Shown here piece by piece: positions 18,394 to 30,210 of a stretch of DNA of 64,000 bases. The notes under the pieces were generated by a model. That model worked only from the letters and a program-made list of their open reading frames with translations, ran no database searches and was not told where the DNA came from. The DNA comes from Alicyclobacillus kakegawensis NBRC 103104. GTDB lineage: Bacteria > Bacillota > Bacilli > Alicyclobacillales > Alicyclobacillaceae. The stretch spans positions 1-64,000 of the forward strand of contig NZ_BCRP01000005.1 in NCBI RefSeq assembly GCF_001552655.1, in the 5' to 3' direction. Every line of letters starts with the position of its first letter. The stretch's first letter is position 1. The position numbers and the translations under genes are program-made.

Positions 18394-19338
18394 TCACCGC
18401 TTGGACTTGACCACGTCGACCACACTGCGGACCGATTGGGCCGACTTGTCAAGCGCTTCCTTTTCCTCAGGCAAGAGGTCGACCTCGACGACCTTCTCCA
18501 AGCCGTTGCCGCCCAAAATCGTAGGCACACCGAGGAACAGGTCTTGATACCCGTACTCGCCCTCCAGATAAGCTATCGCCGGGAGCAGACGCCGCTTGTC
18601 CTTCAGGATGGCTTCCGCCATCTGGACCAGTGAGGCGGCCGGCGCGTAATAAGCGCTGCCGTTGCCGAGCAGGTTGACGATTTCGCCGCCGCCCTTGCGG
18701 GTGCGCTCGACGATGGCGTCAATCTTGTCCTTGGACAACAGCTTTTCCAGCGGGATGCCACCGACGTACGAGTAACGGATGAGCGGAACCATGTCGTCCC
18801 CGTGCACGCCGAGCACAAACCCGGATACGTCCTCCACCGAGACGCCGACCTCCTCGGCCACAAACGTGCGGAAGCGCGCGGTGTCCAGCACGCCGGCCTG
18901 GCCAATCACGCGATTCTTTGGAAATCCGGAGGTCTTGTAGGCCACGTAGGTCATGGCGTCCACCGGGTTGCTGAGCACGATGATGATGGTGTTGGGAGAA
19001 AACTTGACCACCTGCTCGGTGACCGAGCGGACGATGCCGGCGTTGGTCGTCACCAAGTCATCGCGGCTCATGCCCGGCTTGCGGGCCACACCGGCAGTGA
19101 TGATGACCAGGTCCGATCCGGCCGTGTCCTCGTAACTGGAGGTGCCCATGACATGCACATCCTTGCCGACCACCGGCAGCGCTTCGGCCATATCGAGCGC
19201 CTTGCCGCGGGTCGGGTCCTCCAACTGCGGAATGTCGACCAACACCACGTCCCCGAGCTCTTTCAGCGCGAGCATGAACGCCGTCGTCGAACCGGTGAAA
19301 CCCGCTCCAATAACGGAAATTTTCTTCCGTTTAATCAT
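18394..19338 (-). CDS. mdh: malate dehydrogenase
   Basis: A 314-residue NAD-dependent TCA-cycle enzyme of the LDH-like class found in Bacilli. Residues 8-14 give the GAGFTGST dinucleotide loop, Asp in VDIPQ binds NAD ribose, the mobile loop [11 protein letters not shown] carries the malate-specific Arg residues, and GVHGDDMVP holds the catalytic His. The start is ATG at 19338, preceded by AAGGAGG; the upstream frame to 19401 has no ribosome site. It follows icd closely on the same strand. Confidence 0.95.
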   Translation of the reverse strand: MIKRKKISVIGAGFTGSTTAFMLALKELGDVVLVDIPQLEDPTRGKALDMAEALPVVGKDVHVMGTSSYEDTAGSDLVIITAGVARKPGMSRDDLVTTNAGIVRSVTEQVVKFSPNTIIIVLSNPVDAMTYVAYKTSGFPKNRVIGQAGVLDTARFRTFVAEEVGVSVEDVSGFVLGVHGDDMVPLIRYSYVGGIPLEKLLSKDKIDAIVERTRKGGGEIVNLLGNGSAYYAPAASLVQMAEAILKDKRRLLPAIAYLEGEYGYQDLFLGVPTILGGNGLEKVVEVDLLPEEKEALDKSAQSVRSVVDVVKSKR

Positions 19339-19404
19339 TTTCAATTCCTCCTTGACTTCCATGCCTCGCAGTCCCTTCTGTATCTGTAGTGCCGTCCACA
19401 TCCA

Positions 19405-20697
19405 TCACAGATTGGCAATCAACGCATCGCCAAATTCGGAGGTCTTGACTTCCTTGGCGCCCTCCATCAGGCGGGCAAAGTCGTAAGTGACGACCTTCTC
19501 TTCAATCGTCTTTTCCAAGGCCGAAATGATTGCGTCAGCAACCTCCTGCCACCCCAGGTACTCAAACATCATGACGCCTGAGAGGATGACTGAACCCGGA
19601 TTGACCTTGTCCAGCCCCGCATACTTGGGGGCGGTGCCATGGGTGGCCTCAAACACGGCGTGGCCGGATTCGTAGTTAATATTGGCTCCCGGCGCGATGC
19701 CAATCCCGCCGACCTGCGCCGCCAGCGCGTCCGAAATGTAGTCGCCGTTGAGGTTGAGGGTAGCAATGACATCATACTCCGCCGGACGCAGCAGGATTTG
19801 CTGCAGGAAAGCGTCGGCAATCACGTCCTTGACAATCAACTTGCCAGCGGCGACCGCCTCGGACTGCGCCTTGTTGGCCGCGTCCTGCCCCTGCTCCGCT
19901 TTGATGCGGTCGTACTGGGCCCATGTGAAGACCTTGTCGGCGTACTCGCGTTCCGCGACTTCGTAGCCCCAGTTTTTGAACGCCCCTTCGGTGAACTTCA
20001 TGATGTTGCCTTTGTGCACGAGCGTCACGCTCTTGCGGCGGTGCGCCAACGCGTAGTCGATGGCCGCCCGCACCAGCCGTTCGGTGCCCTCGCGCGAGAC
20101 CGGTTTGATGCCGATGCCCGAGGTTTCGGGGAAGCGAATCTTGGTGACCTTCATCTCGTTGCGCAGGAAGTCGATGACCTTTTTGACCTCTGGAGTCCCT
20201 TCCGCCCACTCCACGCCGGCATAGATGTCCTCGGAGTTCTCCCGGAAAATGACCATGTCGATGAGTTCAGGCTGCTTGACCGGCGAGGGAACGCCGCGAA
20301 ACCAACGGACAGGGCGCTGGCAGACGTACAAATCCAACTCCTGGCGCAACGCCACATTGAGGGAGCGGATGCCGCCGCCGACCGGCGTCGTCAGTGGCCC
20401 CTTGATGCCCACCAGGTAGGTGGAAAGGGCAGTCAGTGTATCCTCCGGCAGCCATTCGCCGAACTTGTTGAAAGCCTTTTCACCAGCATACACCTCGTAC
20501 CAGGCAATGCGCCGCTTGCCGCCGTACACCTTGGCCACCGCCGCGTCAAACACACGCTGAGAGGCGCGCCAAATATCCGGGCCTGTGCCGTCGCCCTCGA
20601 TGAACGGGATGATGGGCACATCCGGGACCTGCAGTTTTCCCGCCTGCTTCGTTATCGGTTCTCCGTCAACCGGAGGTTGGTAGGTTTTGAACGCCAT
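19405..20697 (-). CDS. icd: isocitrate dehydrogenase (NADP)
   Basis: A 430-residue homodimeric TCA-cycle enzyme that oxidises isocitrate to 2-oxoglutarate. Typical segments: [16 protein letters not shown] near residue 29, [20 protein letters not shown] (substrate Ser/Asn/Arg site) near 107, [12 protein letters not shown] near 150 and the cofactor site [17 protein letters not shown] near 350. The Lys-Tyr pair in APKYAG indicates NADP rather than NAD. mdh follows after 66 bases; citrate synthase, usually just upstream in Bacilli, is absent here. Confidence 0.95.
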   Translation of the reverse strand: MAFKTYQPPVDGEPITKQAGKLQVPDVPIIPFIEGDGTGPDIWRASQRVFDAAVAKVYGGKRRIAWYEVYAGEKAFNKFGEWLPEDTLTALSTYLVGIKGPLTTPVGGGIRSLNVALRQELDLYVCQRPVRWFRGVPSPVKQPELIDMVIFRENSEDIYAGVEWAEGTPEVKKVIDFLRNEMKVTKIRFPETSGIGIKPVSREGTERLVRAAIDYALAHRRKSVTLVHKGNIMKFTEGAFKNWGYEVAEREYADKVFTWAQYDRIKAEQGQDAANKAQSEAVAAGKLIVKDVIADAFLQQILLRPAEYDVIATLNLNGDYISDALAAQVGGIGIAPGANINYESGHAVFEATHGTAPKYAGLDKVNPGSVILSGVMMFEYLGWQEVADAIISALEKTIEEKVVTYDFARLMEGAKEVKTSEFGDALIANL

Positions 20698-20891
20698 CGC
20701 CGCTGGCCTCCCTTTGCACGCGTGGTTTGTCTCTCGAAAATCTTACCACAGGCAATTTTCAAAGAAAAATCACATATTGTTCAGAAGAAACCCTTGCTTT
20801 TGCCGCTGTGCGTCGGCATGGCCCCCGCTGGCCAGACAGGCGCAGCCTGCCGTGGCCACGGCGCTGGCGCGAGCGAAGGAAATTTGCTGCT

Positions 20892-22127
20892 TTAATCGTT
20901 TTCGCGCAGCCGCGGTACCTGGACCTCGACACGCACCGTGTGCTCGTCCGCCTCAAGCCGAAACTCGCCCCCCATCGACTGCGTCAGACGGCGCACGATA
21001 TGCAGGCCAAACCCGCGCGTGAGACCGGGATTTACCGAGCGTCCCTCGGTTTCCGACTCGTTCTCCACCCGAAACACGACCGACCGCCCATCCACGGTCA
21101 AACGCCAAACCGCTTGACTGCCTGGACGGGCGTGATCGACCACGTTTTTCAGCAGCGTGCTGACCAAGCGCCGCCATTCGTCTGCCGTGGCCAGGACGTA
21201 CAACCCTTGCACCGCTGACCCTGTCAGAGAAATGCCTTGCCGATCCGCCAGCCACCCGATCTGGGCCACAACCTCTTCGGTCACGTCCGAGACAGCCACC
21301 GGCTCAGGCGTCTGACGGGGCATGCCGTCCAGACGCGATAGGTAGAGAATATCGCTGACCAAATCGGACGCGCGGCGGATTTCCCGGATGAAACGGCGGC
21401 GCAACTCAGTGTTGCGGACGTAGCTGGCCGCCATGGCGTTTATGGTCGCCAACGGGGTCTGCAGCTCGTGTGACAGCTCAACCAGCATCCGCTGCTGCGC
21501 GCTCCAGGATTCACGGGCCGGGCGAAGCACACGCCTGCTCAGCCACAGGTAGAACAAAAAGGCCAGGGCGGCGCCGATGCCACCGGAGAGGATGATGAGC
21601 CGCAGCGCGTGCTGCAGGACCTGGCGCTCGCTGGCGATGGACTGATACAGATACAGCTTGTACAGTTGGCCCTTGTAATGCCAAGCGGTGGCGGCCAGCC
21701 GGTATGGCTGCCCGCGGTACTCGATGACCCGATAGGCCAGCTCGTCCTGCTCAGCTGGGACTTGCTCTGGCAGGCGGCGGCTGGGAATCGGTGGGTGGTA
21801 CGATTCAAGGCGCACAGAGTTGCGCGCAAACACCGCGAAGTACAGGTGCTGACCGCGCTCATCCGCCAGGTCGGAGCGCACCGGGACGTTTTTGTCCGGC
21901 GCAGGCGAAAGAGAGGAAATGAGCGCCTGCAGCTCCGTGATGTCGGTCTGCAGGTCCCCCTCGCCATCCCTGGCCATCTGCACCTTCAATTCGACATACA
22001 CGATGGATCCGACCAAAAGCAGCAAAGTCAGCATGCTGCCGGTCAGGACGGCGACAATCTGCACGTACATGCGGCGAAACATGCGCCCAGGCACAAATGG
22101 AAACGGATGGTCATTGGATGGCTTCAA
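20892..22127 (-). CDS. sensor histidine kinase
   Basis: A 411-residue membrane kinase. Two membrane helices (about 22-46 and 178-198) enclose a roughly 130-residue extracellular domain. There is no obvious HAMP or PAS domain. The H box is ELSHELQTPLA near residue 225; the ATPase part has an N-box LLKNVVDHA and a G2 box GFGLHIV, while the G1 position reads VENES instead of DNG. It overlaps the regulator gene by 17 bases. Bacilli keep PhoP-PhoR at this locus, but without HAMP/PAS I would not call it PhoR. Start TTG 22127 has a weak ribosome site; ATG at 22082 is an alternative. Confidence 0.8.
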   Translation of the reverse strand: MKPSNDHPFPFVPGRMFRRMYVQIVAVLTGSMLTLLLLVGSIVYVELKVQMARDGEGDLQTDITELQALISSLSPAPDKNVPVRSDLADERGQHLYFAVFARNSVRLESYHPPIPSRRLPEQVPAEQDELAYRVIEYRGQPYRLAATAWHYKGQLYKLYLYQSIASERQVLQHALRLIILSGGIGAALAFLFYLWLSRRVLRPARESWSAQQRMLVELSHELQTPLATINAMAASYVRNTELRRRFIREIRRASDLVSDILYLSRLDGMPRQTPEPVAVSDVTEEVVAQIGWLADRQGISLTGSAVQGLYVLATADEWRRLVSTLLKNVVDHARPGSQAVWRLTVDGRSVVFRVENESETEGRSVNPGLTRGFGLHIVRRLTQSMGGEFRLEADEHTVRVEVQVPRLREND

Positions 22128-22788
22128 TCCGGTATCCCTGCCCGCGCACGGTGCGGATGAAATTTTTCAACCCCAGGCGTGCACATTTTTTGCGAAGAAA
22201 GTAGACGTATGTGTCGAGAGCGCTGTCGGCCACCTCTGCGTCCGGACCCCACAGGTGCATGACCAGTTGGTCCCGGGTCAGGACCCGGCCTGGGTGGCGT
22301 AACAAATACTCCATCAAAAGAAACTCTTTACTGGACAGCTCGACCGATTTGTGGTTGACCTCAAGGGTGCGCGAGGCCCGCCACAAGATCGCCGGCCCCC
22401 ATTGCAGGCAATCCACCTTGTGATCCCGGACAGACCTGCGGACGAGGGCGTGGATGCGGGCGATGAGTTCCTCGAGGTGGAACGGCTTGCCCAGGTAATC
22501 GTCCGCGCCGGCATTGAGCCCCCGCACCCGGTCGGCCGTCTCGTTAAGTACAGTCAGCATCAGGATCGGCGTGCCGCAGCCGGCCTCGCGCAGGTCGGAG
22601 ACGAGATCGACACCGCTGCCGTCCGGGAGCATCACATCGACCACGATGCAATCGTAGGCGCCGGAGAACGCCTTATCAAAACCGTCTTCCACCCCAGTCG
22701 CCCAATCGACAACCATCTGTTGCCCACTCAGTGCCTCTCGCACCGCATTCGCCAAGGTCACCTCGTCCTCGACAATGAGCACCCGCAT
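22111..22788 (-). CDS. OmpR-family response regulator
   Basis: A 225-residue regulator. The receiver domain has the acidic pair in VEDE, the phosphoryl-accepting Asp in DCIVVDVMLPDGSG near residue 52 and Lys in DYLGKPF near 101. The winged helix (about 125-225) includes LSSKEFLLMEYLLRHPGRVLTRDQL and VRGQGYRIE. The start is ATG at 22788 behind GAGGGGAAG. It is paired with the overlapping kinase gene and precedes icd-mdh. Targets are unknown. Confidence 0.9.
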   Translation of the reverse strand: MRVLIVEDEVTLANAVREALSGQQMVVDWATGVEDGFDKAFSGAYDCIVVDVMLPDGSGVDLVSDLREAGCGTPILMLTVLNETADRVRGLNAGADDYLGKPFHLEELIARIHALVRRSVRDHKVDCLQWGPAILWRASRTLEVNHKSVELSSKEFLLMEYLLRHPGRVLTRDQLVMHLWGPDAEVADSALDTYVYFLRKKCARLGLKNFIRTVRGQGYRIEAIQ

Positions 22789-22817
22789 GGCTCTTCCCCT
22801 CTCTGCTGGAGCGCCGG

Positions 22818-24206
<1,389 letters not shown>

Positions 24207-24213
24207 ACGCATC

Positions 24214-24242
24214 ATCTTAGCGGAGTTGCCGCCAGCCCGCAA
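24214..24242 (-). promoter_or_regulatory. sigma-A type promoter of trpS leader
   Basis: TTGCGG (24237-24242) and TAAGAT (24214-24219) on the minus strand are separated by 17 bases. Transcription would start near 24206 and read straight into the T-box leader. Confidence 0.6.
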
Positions 24243-24362
24243 GTATGTCCAGCGGCCCACCCGCGTAAATCGGCTGGCACTCGCGCCCCCGTTGGGTTGC
24301 CCAGCCACACGGGCGCTAACGCGGCACAAACCGGACATGACGACGTGGATGGCGGGGAAGTC

Positions 24363-24387
24363 AAAAACAGCCGCCCAACAGGGCGGC
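24363..24387 (-). terminator. Rho-independent terminator after the pyk unit
   Basis: Minus-strand GCCGCCC, loop TGTT, GGGCGGC, then TGTTTTT. It lies 84 bases past the stop of the small membrane protein gene and ends the pfkA-pyk-side transcript before the trpS promoter. Confidence 0.75.
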
Positions 24388-24470
24388 CGTGAACGGGGCG
24401 AATCGGCTCCAGCGCCTGACCCGGGTTGGCCTGTACACCTGCCAACTTCTCGGCGCATACGGGCCCTGTG

Positions 24471-24767
24471 TCAGCCTTGCCCGCGCCGTAATAGCTCCAG
24501 CAAAGTGCGAATGACAATCAGCGCGGCAGCGACGTAGAACCAGGCCTGCGCGACGACGTGCGTCGGGTCCACGGTAGTCAGCCAGGAGAGAAGGATGAGT
24601 GGCAGGGCATCGGTCAACATAGGCCGCGTGACCAAACGGGCCCACTCAGACCAATCGACCGTCCCCCTCAGGTCCAACGCCGCGGTGACGAGGATGCGCA
24701 GGGCAATGAGAGCCAGCACGACCTCAAACGCAATCAACATCGCGTTGTCTCCCAACAGAATGCTCAT
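24471..24767 (-). CDS. small membrane protein of unknown function
   Basis: A 98-residue protein with two or three hydrophobic stretches (MLIAFEVVLALIALRILVTAA near 10-30; LTDALPLILLSWL near 51; WFYVAAALIVIRTLLELL near 76) and a basic end. The start is ATG at 24767, eight bases behind GGGAGG, so it is very likely translated. I recognise no family. It lies 161 bases downstream of pyk and is followed by a terminator, so it may be the last gene of that unit. Bacilli carry other small membrane genes (for example fxsA) in this region. Confidence 0.65.
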   Translation of the reverse strand: MSILLGDNAMLIAFEVVLALIALRILVTAALDLRGTVDWSEWARLVTRPMLTDALPLILLSWLTTVDPTHVVAQAWFYVAAALIVIRTLLELLRRGQG

Positions 24768-24928
24768 GTATGCGACCTCCCGATGGAAAGGATGAATTCA
24801 CTCCACCCTACGGGAAGACCACTGCGCAAGACACCGCGCTTATCCTTCGCGGCCGCCTATTGTCGGTGCCTGCCGAGAAACTCCGCGATGCGCCGGAGCC
24901 CCCTGACAGTCGCGAGCACCAGCCGAGC

Positions 24929-26683
24929 TTACAACACCTGTGCGCGGCCGCGGTAGACCAGGCCGCGCACCGCATCCACCGTCACGACTTCGCCGTCCTT
25001 GATGCGACTGGTCGCTTCCTGCGCCCCTACAATCACCGGTTTGCCGAGACTCAACCCGACCACCGCCGGGTGGGAGGTGAGCCCCCCTTCCTCGGTGATG
25101 ATGGCCGCCGCCCGTTCCATCGCGGGCACCACGTCGGCGTCGGTGGCCGATGTCACCAGGATGTCCCCGGACTGGACACGCTGCAGCAAGTCCTCGGTCT
25201 GCCGCCCGACCACGGCCCGGCCGCTGACCGCCTTCTGTCCGACACCCTGGCCCTGCACGACGACTTCGCCAATGGTGTGCACCTTGATCAGGTTGGTCGT
25301 CCCCTGCTGCCCGACGGGCACCCCGGCAATCACAATCACCATGTCGCCCGGCTGCACGTAACCGGCAGCGAGCGCTCCGTCCACCGCTGTTTCCAGGACC
25401 TCGTCCGTCGTCTGCGCCTCGGCCACCACCACCGGATGCACGCCGAAGGACACCGCCAGCCTCCGCGCCACCTTGTCCGACGGCGTGGCCGCGACAATCT
25501 GCGCGTTCGGACGGTGTTTCGAGATCATGCGCGCTGTGTGGCCGGAGGTGGTCGCGGTCACCACCGCCTTCACACCCAAATCGGCCGCCATCGTCTCCAC
25601 CGCGTGCCCAATCACGTCCGTCACCGTTTTTTCCACACCGGTGCGGTGCCGCGTCGCCACCTCGTCCTCGACCAGCGCCCGCTCCGCCCGCTCGGCAATC
25701 TGCGCCATCGTCTGCACCGCCTGCAACGGATAACGGCCGGCGGCCGTCTCGCCGCTGAGCATAATGGCGTCTGTCCCGTCGAAAATGGCGTTGGCCACGT
25801 CACTGGCTTCCGCGCGCGTCGGCCGCGGGTTGCGCTGCATCGAGTCGAGCATCTGCGTGGCCGTGATGACCGGCTTGCCCGCCTGGTTGCAGAGGCGAAT
25901 CATGCGCTTTTGCGCCAGCGGCACCTCTTCGGTGGGAATCTCCACACCCAAATCGCCGCGGGCCACCATGATGCCATCCGAGACGGCGACGATTTCTTCG
26001 AGCCTGTCCAACCCTTCCTGGGTCTCAATCTTCGAGATGATGTCCGCCTGGTAGTTCTGCTCTTCCAGCAGACGGCGCACTTCCAGCACGTCGGCCGCCT
26101 TGCGGACGAAGGACGCGGCGATGAGGTCCACGCCCTGCGCGATGCCGAAACGGATATCGGCGATATCCTTTTCGGTTACCCCCGGGATGCGCAGGGTCAC
26201 GCCTGGCACGTTGATGCCCTTGCGGTCCTTCAGGATGCCGCCGTTGGTGACGCGGCAGAGGATGTCGTGCCCCTCGACTTTTTCCACCACCAGACCTATC
26301 AACCCATCGTCGATCCGGATAGGCGCCCCGGGATAAACGTCTTCAACGAGGCCTTTGTAGGAGATTTCCACCCGCTCAGCCGTTCCGTACTCGACCGGAT
26401 CGATGGTCAGGGTGATGGTCGCGCCGTCGGGCAGCTCCACCTCGCCGCCTTGTATCTTCCCAGTGCGAATCTTCGGCCCTTTGATGTCGAGCATAATGGC
26501 CACGTGCTTGCCGACCGCCCGCGCCGCTTCCCGGATACGGCGGATGCGCTCGGCGTGTTCCCCGTGGGATCCGTGGGAAAAATTGAGGCGGGCCACATCC
26601 ATGCCGGCCTCGATGAGCGATCTGAGCACCTCCGGCGACTCGCTGGCAGGTCCAATCGTACATACAATCTTTGTCTTGCGCAT
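24929..26683 (-). CDS. pyk: pyruvate kinase with C-terminal PEP-utiliser domain
   Basis: A 584-residue glycolytic enzyme converting phosphoenolpyruvate and ADP to pyruvate and ATP. The barrel has KIVCTIGPAS, ARLNFSHGSHGEH and LDIKGPKIRTG; the catalytic segment is IISKIETQEGLDRL with MVARGDLGVEIP and QMLDSM after it. The usual allosteric domain ends near 475. A further 100 residues, containing ATDADVVPAMERAAAIITEEGGLTSHPAVVG, form the PEP-utiliser mobile domain typical of Bacillus pyruvate kinases. It lies 15 bases after pfkA and is surely co-transcribed. Confidence 0.97.
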   Translation of the reverse strand: MRKTKIVCTIGPASESPEVLRSLIEAGMDVARLNFSHGSHGEHAERIRRIREAARAVGKHVAIMLDIKGPKIRTGKIQGGEVELPDGATITLTIDPVEYGTAERVEISYKGLVEDVYPGAPIRIDDGLIGLVVEKVEGHDILCRVTNGGILKDRKGINVPGVTLRIPGVTEKDIADIRFGIAQGVDLIAASFVRKAADVLEVRRLLEEQNYQADIISKIETQEGLDRLEEIVAVSDGIMVARGDLGVEIPTEEVPLAQKRMIRLCNQAGKPVITATQMLDSMQRNPRPTRAEASDVANAIFDGTDAIMLSGETAAGRYPLQAVQTMAQIAERAERALVEDEVATRHRTGVEKTVTDVIGHAVETMAADLGVKAVVTATTSGHTARMISKHRPNAQIVAATPSDKVARRLAVSFGVHPVVVAEAQTTDEVLETAVDGALAAGYVQPGDMVIVIAGVPVGQQGTTNLIKVHTIGEVVVQGQGVGQKAVSGRAVVGRQTEDLLQRVQSGDILVTSATDADVVPAMERAAAIITEEGGLTSHPAVVGLSLGKPVIVGAQEATSRIKDGEVVTVDAVRGLVYRGRAQVL

Positions 26684-26698
26684 GATTTTCCTCCTCGC

Positions 26699-27658
<960 letters not shown>

Positions 27659-27661
27659 TCA

Positions 27662-28009
27662 TACCACCCCCGCGTGCGCGTATCCGCCCGTCTGAACGGG
27701 CGAACTTCCCCGTTTGCGCCTAACCCCGGCCGCCCGCAGGCGTACGACCGCGGCCGGATTGCAGGCCTCAGTGAACCTTACGTCGAACCTTGGGAACGCT
27801 TTGCGTCCCGCCGGGACGCAAAGCGTCCCTTAACGGAAGCACAACATGCTTCCCACCCGGGCCCACAAACCGTCCCAGGCCGCCGGCCATGCCGCCGAGA
27901 CCCACAAAAGCGGGGCGGCCGTATCTTGTCCGCCACCGCCCCGTCTGTTCTTCCCAGCGCGCACCGCCGATTGGTTCCTGCACGATCTGGTTATGGGTCC
28001 GACACTTGT
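27662..28009. other. gene-less stretch between accA and pfkA
   Basis: No supportable gene; an 81-codon minus frame here has no ribosome site and no family resemblance. The striking content is the long perfect-type hairpin at 27792-27829 and many short GC-rich inverted repeats around it. A promoter for pfkA-pyk may lie close to 27700 but I see no clear hexamers. Confidence 0.4.
27792..27829. repeat. long inverted repeat (17-bp stem)
   Basis: The arms GGGAACGCTTTGCGTCCC and GGGACGCAAAGCGTCCC pair over 17 bases with one extra A, closing a three-base GCC loop. Neither strand continues with a T run, so it is not an ordinary terminator. It sits in the untranslated space between accA and pfkA, 130 bases before pfkA. 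Confidence 0.75.
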
Positions 28010-28966
28010 TCACGACTCCGAATAAACACCTATCTGGCGATATTTATCATAGCGCTCTGCCAGGAGCTGTTCAAGCGGTTTTTGAGCCAATTCGCGCAAG
28101 GCCGACAACGCCTGCTCGGCGACACGGGCGACCATCTCCTGCGGGTTCTTTTGCGCCCCGCCGACAGGCTCCCGAATCACCCCGTCGGCCACGCCCAGCT
28201 CAACCAGGTCGCGGGCGCCAATGCGCATCAATTCAGCCGCGCGCGGCCCCTGGGTGCTGTCCTTCCAAAGGATGGCCGCCGCCGATTCCGGCGCTATCAC
28301 GGAGTACCAGGCGTATTCCAGGACATAGATTCTATCCGTCAGCCCGAGCCCCAGCGCGCCGCCGCTTCCGCCCTCGCCGGTCACAAAGCTGATGGTGGGC
28401 ACGCGAAGCCCGGCCATCTCCAGAAGATTGCGGGCGATGGCCTCGCTCTGCCCCCGCTCCTCCGCGGACATGCCGGGATACGCGCCGGCGGTGTCGATGA
28501 ACAGCACAACCGGCCGCCCGAACTTCTCCGCCTGCTTCATCAAACGGAGCGCTTTCCTGTAACCCTCCGGGTGCGCCATCCCGAAGTTCCGGTAGACATT
28601 CTCCTTGGTGTCGCGGCCCTTCTGCGTACCGATGACGGTCACGGGGCGACCGTCGGCGAGGCCAATACCACCGATGACGGCCGGATCGTCCCGGAAGTTG
28701 CGGTCCCCGTGCAGCTCGATGAACTCGCTGCACAGCCCCCGTATATAATCCAGCGTGGTCGGACGTCCGGGCTGGCGGGCAATCTGCACCCGCTGCCACG
28801 GCGTCAGTTCGCCGTACACCCGGGCCGTCACCTGTTCCAGCTCGGCCTCCAGCCGGGCCACCTCCTGGGACAGGTCGATCCCGTGCTGGCGCATGAACGC
28901 CCGCACCTCGTCCAGCTTTTTGGCCAACTCCTCAATGGGACGTTCAAACTCCAGTTGCCCCGGCAT
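28010..28966 (-). CDS. accA: acetyl-CoA carboxylase carboxyltransferase, alpha subunit
   Basis: A 318-residue subunit that with AccD transfers carboxyl from biotin to acetyl-CoA, starting fatty-acid synthesis. Typical segments are a helical amino end, ELHGDRNFRDDPAVIGGIG near residue 87, GTQKGRDTKENVYRNFGMAHPEGYRKALRLM near 115, DTAGAYPG near 155 and GEGGSGGALG near 192. The ATG at 28966 follows GAGGGGG; the longer frame to 29047 lies within accD. It overlaps the accD stop by 23 bases, giving coupled, equimolar expression. Confidence 0.97.
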   Translation of the reverse strand: MPGQLEFERPIEELAKKLDEVRAFMRQHGIDLSQEVARLEAELEQVTARVYGELTPWQRVQIARQPGRPTTLDYIRGLCSEFIELHGDRNFRDDPAVIGGIGLADGRPVTVIGTQKGRDTKENVYRNFGMAHPEGYRKALRLMKQAEKFGRPVVLFIDTAGAYPGMSAEERGQSEAIARNLLEMAGLRVPTISFVTGEGGSGGALGLGLTDRIYVLEYAWYSVIAPESAAAILWKDSTQGPRAAELMRIGARDLVELGVADGVIREPVGGAQKNPQEMVARVAEQALSALRELAQKPLEQLLAERYDKYRQIGVYSES

Positions 28967-29858
28967 CCTGCCACCCCCTCGCCGCGTGGATGCGCAAGAT
29001 GGCGGAGAGCGTATCGCGCATCTGCTTGCGGTGTACCACCTTGTCAATCATGCCGTGTTGGAGCATGAACTCGGCCGTTTGAAAATCGTCCGGCAGTTTT
29101 TGCCGTATCGTCTGCTCGATGACGCGCCGCCCGGCGAAGCCAAACAGCGCCCCGGGCTCGGCCAGGATGATGTCTCCGATACTCGCAAAGCTGGCGCTGA
29201 CCCCGCCGGTCGTCGGGTGTGTGATGACGCTGACGTAGAGGATGCCCGCCTCGTGCATGCGGTTGACGGCAGCGCTGGTCTTGGCCATCTGCATCAGGGA
29301 CAAAATCCCCTCCTGCATCCGGGCGCCGCCGGAGGCGGTGAACAGGACCATCGGGCATTGGCGCGCCAATGCCGCCTCCATCGCCCGTGTCAGCTTCTCG
29401 CCGACGGCCGAACCCATGCTGCCCATGATGAAACGGGCGTCCATGACGCCGACCACCAGCGCCTGGCCGTCGATGCGGCCGGCGCCGGTGACCACCCCTT
29501 CCGCCAGGTTGGTGGCTTGCTTGGCCTTCTCCACCTTCTCGCGGTACCCTGGGAATCCAAGCGGATCCTCGGACGAGAGGGCGGCGTCGAACTCTTCAAA
29601 GGAGCCGTCGTCCAGCAGCAATTGCAGCCGCTCGGGGCCCCCGATAGGAAAGTGATAATCGCAGTGTGGACACGTATACGCGTGCTTTTGCAGCTCCCGA
29701 GCCATCAAGAGAGCCCCGCAGCCCTTGCACTTTTCCACCAATCCCTTGGGGACGTCGCGCGGCGGCACCTCGTCCGGGATCTCGGGCTTGGGTCGCCTGT
29801 CTGTCTGAGCCACGGTCGCGTATCGATGTCGTTTCTTATAAAACAAGTCCTTTAGCAC
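28944..29858 (-). CDS. accD: acetyl-CoA carboxylase carboxyltransferase, beta subunit
   Basis: A 304-residue partner of AccA. An amino-terminal zinc ribbon (CKGCGALL…YTCPHC, four Cys around residues 42-64) binds nucleic acid and the alpha subunit. The crotonase-type core has DEALDPLGF-like FPGYREK, VVGVMDARFIMGSMG, SGGARMQEG and PTTGGVSASFA. The start is GTG at 29858 (VLKDLFYKK) with GAGGTGA upstream; a longer frame to 29909 is not supported. Confidence 0.96.
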   Translation of the reverse strand: MLKDLFYKKRHRYATVAQTDRRPKPEIPDEVPPRDVPKGLVEKCKGCGALLMARELQKHAYTCPHCDYHFPIGGPERLQLLLDDGSFEEFDAALSSEDPLGFPGYREKVEKAKQATNLAEGVVTGAGRIDGQALVVGVMDARFIMGSMGSAVGEKLTRAMEAALARQCPMVLFTASGGARMQEGILSLMQMAKTSAAVNRMHEAGILYVSVITHPTTGGVSASFASIGDIILAEPGALFGFAGRRVIEQTIRQKLPDDFQTAEFMLQHGMIDKVVHRKQMRDTLSAILRIHAARGWQDAGATGV

Positions 29859-29936
29859 CCTCTCACCTCGGTCTTGCCCTGCCTCCCGCGCCGCCGCGCC
29901 TCTGCGCAACAGCCGTGGCGCATCAGACCGAGCCGC

Positions 29937-30134
29937 CTACGGATTGGAGGTGTGCAGGATGTCGTTCAACACCTCTTGCACCTCGTCCAGTTCCGCCTCA
30001 GGAACGACGATTTCGAACTGCTGCCGGGACACGCGAGTTTGCCGGACCTTTGCCAAGAATCCTTCTGCAGCCAGTCGATCGACAATCTGCCGAGCCTGTT
30101 TTTCGGACTGTGCGATGTAGATGACCGTCCACAT
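29937..30134 (-). CDS. DUF2007-like small protein
   Basis: A 65-residue soluble protein, MWTVIYIAQSEKQARQIVDR at its start, with a single alpha/beta ferredoxin-like pattern ending in ELDEVQEVLNDIL. It resembles the DUF2007 (putative signal-transducing) family. The start is ATG at 30134, eight bases behind AGGGG; ATG at 30140 is too close to it. It lies between pgpA and accD on the same strand. Function unknown. Confidence 0.7.
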   Translation of the reverse strand: MWTVIYIAQSEKQARQIVDRLAAEGFLAKVRQTRVSRQQFEIVVPEAELDEVQEVLNDILHTSNP

Positions 30135-30210
30135 ACACATCGCCCCTGTCAGCATCAATAAACTCCATGAATTATACCATGTCCCGTGGACAATCGGAAA
30201 AGGAGGGACA

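Noticed and set aside
27768-28013. 81-codon minus-strand ORF between accA and pfkA
   Set aside because: No ribosome site, no recognisable family, Gly/Arg-biased composition, and it contains the long hairpin.
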